Assembly (NCBI RefSeq): GCF_000718165.1
Contig: NZ_JOEY01000006.1
Location: 62,001-126,000 of the forward strand
Direction of reading: 5' to 3'
DNA from: Streptomyces fulvoviolaceus
Lineage (GTDB): Bacteria; Actinomycetota; Actinomycetes; Streptomycetales; Streptomycetaceae
Length of the DNA stretch: 64,000 nt
Shown here: piece by piece, positions 60,601 to 64,000 of the stretch
How the letters are laid out: each line of letters begins with the position of its first letter
How positions within the stretch are numbered: the first letter of the stretch is position 1
Translations under genes and position numbers: made by a program
Notes under the pieces: generated by a model
What the model was told of the DNA's origin: nothing
The model's input: only the letters and a program-made list of their open reading frames with translations
The model's database searches: none

Positions 60601-62549
60601 GCGTAGCTCCGCTGAGTGGGGTGGACGTACTCGAAGACCAGGTCTTCCTTGTGCAGGACGGGAGCCGAGCCGGTGTTGGTGAACTCCCACGCGGCCGCGT
60701 ACGCGAACTCCTCGTCCCTGCGGGCCGCTTCTCCGTCGGGCGTCTGCGACTCCTCGCGGAAGTGGCCGCCGCAGGACTCGACGCGGTGCAGCGCGTCGAG
60801 GCACATGAGCTCGGCGAGCTCGAGGTAGTCGACGACCCGGTTGGCCTTCTCCAGGGACTGGTTGAACTCCTCGCCGGTGCCCGGGACCTTGATGCGCCGC
60901 CAGAACTCCTCGCGGATCTGCGGGATGCGCTCCAGCGCCTTGCGCAGCCCGCTGTCGGTGCGGGCCATGCCGCAGAACTCCCACATGAGTTCGCCGACTT
61001 CGCGGTGGAAGGAGTCGGGGGTGCGGTCGCCGTCGACGGACAACAGCAGATTCAGTCGGTCCTCCGTCTCCGCCAACGCCTCCTGCACGACGGGGTGTTC
61101 GGCGGTGACCGCCTCGTGGTGCGGGTTGCGGGCGAGGTAGTCGTTGATGGTCGCCGGCAGCACGAAGTAGCCGTCGGCGAGGCCCTGCATCAGCGCGGAG
61201 GCGCCGAGCCGGTTGGCCCCGTGGTCGGAGAAGTTGGCCTCGCCGATCGCGAACAGGCCGGGGACGGTGGTCTGGAGGTCGTAGTCGACCCACAGCCCGC
61301 CCATCGTGTAGTGCACGGCCGGGTAGATGCGCATCGGCACCGCGTACGGATCCTCGTCGGTGATCCGCTGGTACATGTCGAAGAGGTTGCCGTACTTCGC
61401 CTCCACGGCCTTGCGCCCCATGCGCTTGATGGCGTCGGCGAAGTCCAGGTAGACGCCCTGCCCGCCGGGGCCCACTCCCCGGCCCTCGTCGCAGACGTTC
61501 TTCGCGGCGCGGGAGGCGATGTCACGCGGGACCAGGTTGCCGAAGGCCGGGTAGATGCGCTCCAGGTAGTAGTCGCGCTCATCCTCGGGGATCTTGTTCG
61601 CCGGCCGGTCGTCGCCCTTGGCCTTGGGCACCCAGATCCGGCCGTCGTTGCGCAGCGACTCGCTCATCAGCGTGAGCTTGGACTGGTGGTCGCCGGTGCG
61701 CGGGATGCAGGTCGGATGGATCTGTGTGAAGCAGGGGTTGGCGAAGTAGGCGCCGCGCCGGTGGGCCCGCCAGATCGCGGTGGCGTTGGAGTTCATGGCG
61801 TTCGTCGACAGGTAGAAGACGTTGCCGTAACCACCGCTGGCGAGTACGACGGCGTCCGCGAAGTAGGTGTCGATGCGACCGGTGATGAGATCGCGCGCCA
61901 CGATCCCGCGCGCCTTCCCGTCGATGACGATCAGGTCGAGCATCTCGGTGCGCGGATGCATCTCGATGTTCCCCGCGGCGATCTGCCTGCTGAGGGCCTG
62001 ATACGCGCCGAGCAGCAGCTGCTGACCCGTCTGGCCACGGGCGTAGAAGGTCCGCGAGACCTGCACGCCACCGAAGGACCGGGTGTCGAGCAGTCCGCCG
62101 TACTCCCGCGCGAAGGGCACGCCCTGCGCCACGCACTGGTCGATGATCTCCACCGAGATCTGCGCCAGGCGATGGACGTTGGACTCCCGCGCCCTGAAGT
62201 CGCCGCCCTTGACGGTGTCGTAGAACAGCCGGTGGACCGAGTCGCCGTCGTTGCGGTAGTTCTTCGCCGCGTTGATGCCGCCCTGCGCGGCGATCGAGTG
62301 GGCGCGACGCGGGGAGTCCTGGTAGCAGAACTGGACGACGTGGTAGCCCTGTTCGGCGAGCGTGGCGCCCGCGGAGCCGCCGGCCAGGCCCGTCCCCACG
62401 ACGATCACCGTGTGCTTGCGCCGGTTGGCGGGGTTGACCAGCTTGGCCTCGAAACGGCGCTTGTCCCAGCGCTCGTTGACGGGTCCGGAAGGGGCCTTGG
62501 GGTCGCCGACCGGTTCGCCGGTCGCGTAGTCCGCGTATTCAGCAGTCAT
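60597..62549 (-). CDS. sdhA: Succinate dehydrogenase/fumarate reductase flavoprotein subunit
   Basis: 650 residues: the FAD-binding [20 protein letters not shown], the flavin-linked His in [18 protein letters not shown], the active-site [10 protein letters not shown] and [20 protein letters not shown]. It oxidises succinate to fumarate or runs in reverse. The ATG at 62549 lies two bases after the sdhC stop. The length and the HPTCIPRTG motif favour the actinobacterial di-haem class of complex II. Confidence 0.96.
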   Translation of the reverse strand: MTAEYADYATGEPVGDPKAPSGPVNERWDKRRFEAKLVNPANRRKHTVIVVGTGLAGGSAGATLAEQGYHVVQFCYQDSPRRAHSIAAQGGINAAKNYRNDGDSVHRLFYDTVKGGDFRARESNVHRLAQISVEIIDQCVAQGVPFAREYGGLLDTRSFGGVQVSRTFYARGQTGQQLLLGAYQALSRQIAAGNIEMHPRTEMLDLIVIDGKARGIVARDLITGRIDTYFADAVVLASGGYGNVFYLSTNAMNSNATAIWRAHRRGAYFANPCFTQIHPTCIPRTGDHQSKLTLMSESLRNDGRIWVPKAKGDDRPANKIPEDERDYYLERIYPAFGNLVPRDIASRAAKNVCDEGRGVGPGGQGVYLDFADAIKRMGRKAVEAKYGNLFDMYQRITDEDPYAVPMRIYPAVHYTMGGLWVDYDLQTTVPGLFAIGEANFSDHGANRLGASALMQGLADGYFVLPATINDYLARNPHHEAVTAEHPVVQEALAETEDRLNLLLSVDGDRTPDSFHREVGELMWEFCGMARTDSGLRKALERIPQIREEFWRRIKVPGTGEEFNQSLEKANRVVDYLELAELMCLDALHRVESCGGHFREESQTPDGEAARRDEEFAYAAAWEFTNTGSAPVLHKEDLVFEYVHPTQRSYA

Positions 62550-62551
62550 CT

Positions 62552-63259
62552 TCAGCTCACCACTCCGGTCATGACGCCCACGGGTACGGCGATGAAGCCG
62601 GCCGTGAGCAGCAGCGCGAGGACGTTGGCGACGGTCTTCAGGGCGCGGTCGCGGGCCCGGCTGCCGACGCCGAGGGTCTGGGCGGCGCTCCAGAAGCCGT
62701 GCCGGATGTGCAGGCCGAGCGCGAGCATCGCGACGATGTAGATGACGTTGCCGTACCAGGTGGAGAAGGTGTCCACGACGTTCTGGTACGGGTGCCCCTC
62801 CTGGAAACCGCCCGGGTGCACGGTGCCGGTCGTCAGGTCCAGGATGTGCCACACGATGAACAGGCCGAGGATGATCCCGCCCCAGCGCATGGTGCGCGTC
62901 GCGTAGCTTGCCCGCGCCTTCTTGTGGACGTACTTGCTGGGCCGCGCACTGATGTCGCGGCGGCTGAGCTGGTACGCCGAGGTGGCGTGCGCGACGACCG
63001 CGACCACCAGCACGACGCGGATGAGCCACAGCGTCCACTCGTAGTGCATGAACGGCTCGCCCACGGTGCGCAGCCAGTGCGCGTAATGGTTGAACTCGCC
63101 CGCCCCGAAGAAGATCTTCAGGTTTCCGATCATGTGGACGACCAGGTACAGCAGCATGATCAGGCCGCTGACGGCCATCACGGTCTTCTTGCCGACGGAG
63201 GAGTCCCACACGGTACGTGCCATGGACGGTCGTCGGTCCGTCCGCGTTGCCAGAGCCAT
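62552..63259 (-). CDS. sdhC: Succinate dehydrogenase cytochrome b subunit (fused-type membrane anchor)
   Basis: 235 residues with five hydrophobic segments, including [38 protein letters not shown] and [17 protein letters not shown]. Histidines in VVHMIGN, AHATSAY, VWHILD and LGLHIRHGF are candidate haem ligands, consistent with a two-haem single-subunit anchor (no sdhD is present). A downstream ATG at codon 13 is a possible start because neither has a strong ribosome site. It is divergent from the LysR gene. Confidence 0.92.
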   Translation of the reverse strand: MALATRTDRRPSMARTVWDSSVGKKTVMAVSGLIMLLYLVVHMIGNLKIFFGAGEFNHYAHWLRTVGEPFMHYEWTLWLIRVVLVVAVVAHATSAYQLSRRDISARPSKYVHKKARASYATRTMRWGGIILGLFIVWHILDLTTGTVHPGGFQEGHPYQNVVDTFSTWYGNVIYIVAMLALGLHIRHGFWSAAQTLGVGSRARDRALKTVANVLALLLTAGFIAVPVGVMTGVVS

Positions 63260-63343
63260 GACTCAAGACGCTAGGGCCGAACCACCCCATCGGTCCAAGA
63301 CATGGTCCGGCTCGTTTCAATAGAGAGATCCTATGATGGCCGG

Positions 63344-64000
63344 GTGCAGTTCCAACAGCTCCAGTACTTCGTGGCGGTCGCCGAGACCCGGCACTTCACC
63401 CGGGCCGCCGACCTGGTCCATGTCGCGCAGCCCTCGCTGTCGCAGCAGATCAAGGCCCTTGAGCGGGAGCTCGGCGCCGATCTGTTCCAGCGGGCCCGGG
63501 GCAACATCACGCTCACCGACGCGGGCGAGGCACTGCTGCCACTGGCCCGCCGGATCCTCGCCGACGCGGACACGGCCCGGCACGAGGTGCTGGAGCTGGT
63601 CCAACTCCGCAGCGGCCGGGTCCGGTTGGGCGCGACCCCGAGTCTGTGCACCGGCCTGCTGCCGGACGTGCTGCGCGCCTTCCACGACCGCTATCCCGGC
63701 ATCCGGCTGCTGATCGAGGAGGGCGGCTCCCACGACCTCGTACGGGAGCTCGCCCGCGGCGCCCTCGACCTGGCCCTGGTCGTCCTGCCCCTGCCCACGC
63801 CCTCCCCCGCGCTCACCACGGTGGAACTGCTCCGCGAGGACCTGGTCGTGGTCTCCTCCCCGGACGCCCCGAAGCCCGGCCGAGGGCAGCGCACCGTCCA
63901 GGTCGCCGACCTCGAGGGCGAGCGCCTGGTGATGTTCCGCCACGGCTACGACCTGCGGGAACTGACCGTCGCCGCCTGCCGCGCCGAGGGCTTCGAGCCG
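63344..64000 (+). CDS. LysR-family regulator, divergent from sdhCAB (cut by window end)
   Basis: 219 codons seen; the gene continues past the window. N-terminal helix-turn-helix: [20 protein letters not shown] then [19 protein letters not shown]; the effector-binding domain starts near residue 90 ([20 protein letters not shown]). The GTG at 63344 gives the usual [13 protein letters not shown] start; an ATG at 63333 is out of frame. It probably controls the divergent sdh operon and itself. Confidence 0.88.
   Translation, partial: MQFQQLQYFVAVAETRHFTRAADLVHVAQPSLSQQIKALERELGADLFQRARGNITLTDAGEALLPLARRILADADTARHEVLELVQLRSGRVRLGATPSLCTGLLPDVLRAFHDRYPGIRLLIEEGGSHDLVRELARGALDLALVVLPLPTPSPALTTVELLREDLVVVSSPDAPKPGRGQRTVQVADLEGERLVMFRHGYDLRELTVAACRAEGFEP

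Noticed and set aside
60597..63320. Apparent fusion of sdhA with an upstream 250-residue extension
   Set aside because: The extension is the wrong frame of sdhC; the true sdhA start is at 62549 just after the sdhC stop.
1..64000. CRISPR array, tRNA, rRNA or riboswitch
   Set aside because: No regularly spaced direct repeats with unique spacers, no cloverleaf with CCA-type end and no rRNA core sequences were recognised.

Overview
The window is a GC-rich, gene-dense chromosomal segment that looks like Streptomyces or a close relative. The signs are very high GC with frequent GTG starts, two PAS-linked SpoIIE-type phosphatases, an egtABCD ergothioneine operon, a cysteine-free L32 beside a CobW protein, and an intergenic repeat familiar from Streptomyces genomes. 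No rRNA, tRNA or CRISPR array was seen.

Layout. 1-6.5 kb: an atypical response regulator, an EF-hand remnant, a short TatA, an LCP cell-wall protein, an MgtA-like P-type ATPase with an ArsR regulator, and a GlsB-type membrane protein. Two near-identical 28-bp palindromes link these as a possible small ArsR regulon. 6.5-13.7 kb: a PAS-GAF-SpoIIE phosphatase, a large TnpB/Cas12-like RuvC nuclease, and a two-component system coupled to an orphan TAXI binding protein. 13.7-19.7 kb: LigJ, LigI, an MFS transporter, a flavin monooxygenase-like protein and a second PAS-SpoIIE phosphatase.

20-33 kb is the most interesting region. It holds three T-protein/LigM-type tetrahydrofolate methyltransferases, with metF, purU, folD, pabB and folP, under LacI, TetR and LysR regulators. 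The predicted chemistry is transfer of O-methyl groups from methoxylated aromatics (vanillate or syringate type) to THF, oxidation of methyl-THF to methylene-, methenyl- and formyl-THF, and hydrolysis to formate with release of THF. PabB and FolP would add to the folate supply. Seven copies of a 14-bp palindrome with a central CG (consensus CTAGAWCGWTTAAG) lie in front of the LigM genes, lacI itself, folP and the LysR gene, defining a probable LacI regulon. LigI and LigJ nearby are late steps of the protocatechuate/gallate/3-O-methylgallate meta-cleavage route, so the area resembles a lignin-aromatics island.

33-64 kb is more ordinary. It has a Tat-exported metallo-beta-lactamase-fold protein, decayed mobile DNA, an exported GH43-AbfB enzyme, an amidase, an NfeD-like/flotillin pair, an orphan PemK/MazF protein, a TIGR02452 (PARG-like) protein, egtABCD behind a 14-bp perfect hairpin, dodecin, a HAD phosphatase, an Asp-nucleophile alpha/beta hydrolase, a PL9-like pectate lyase, a probable Zur-controlled rpmF-cobW pair, a LuxR regulator, a BBE-like oxidase, a luciferase-like oxidoreductase, a UvrA paralogue, an ornithine-lipid-like olsB/olsA pair, and sdhCAB divergent from a LysR gene cut by the window end.
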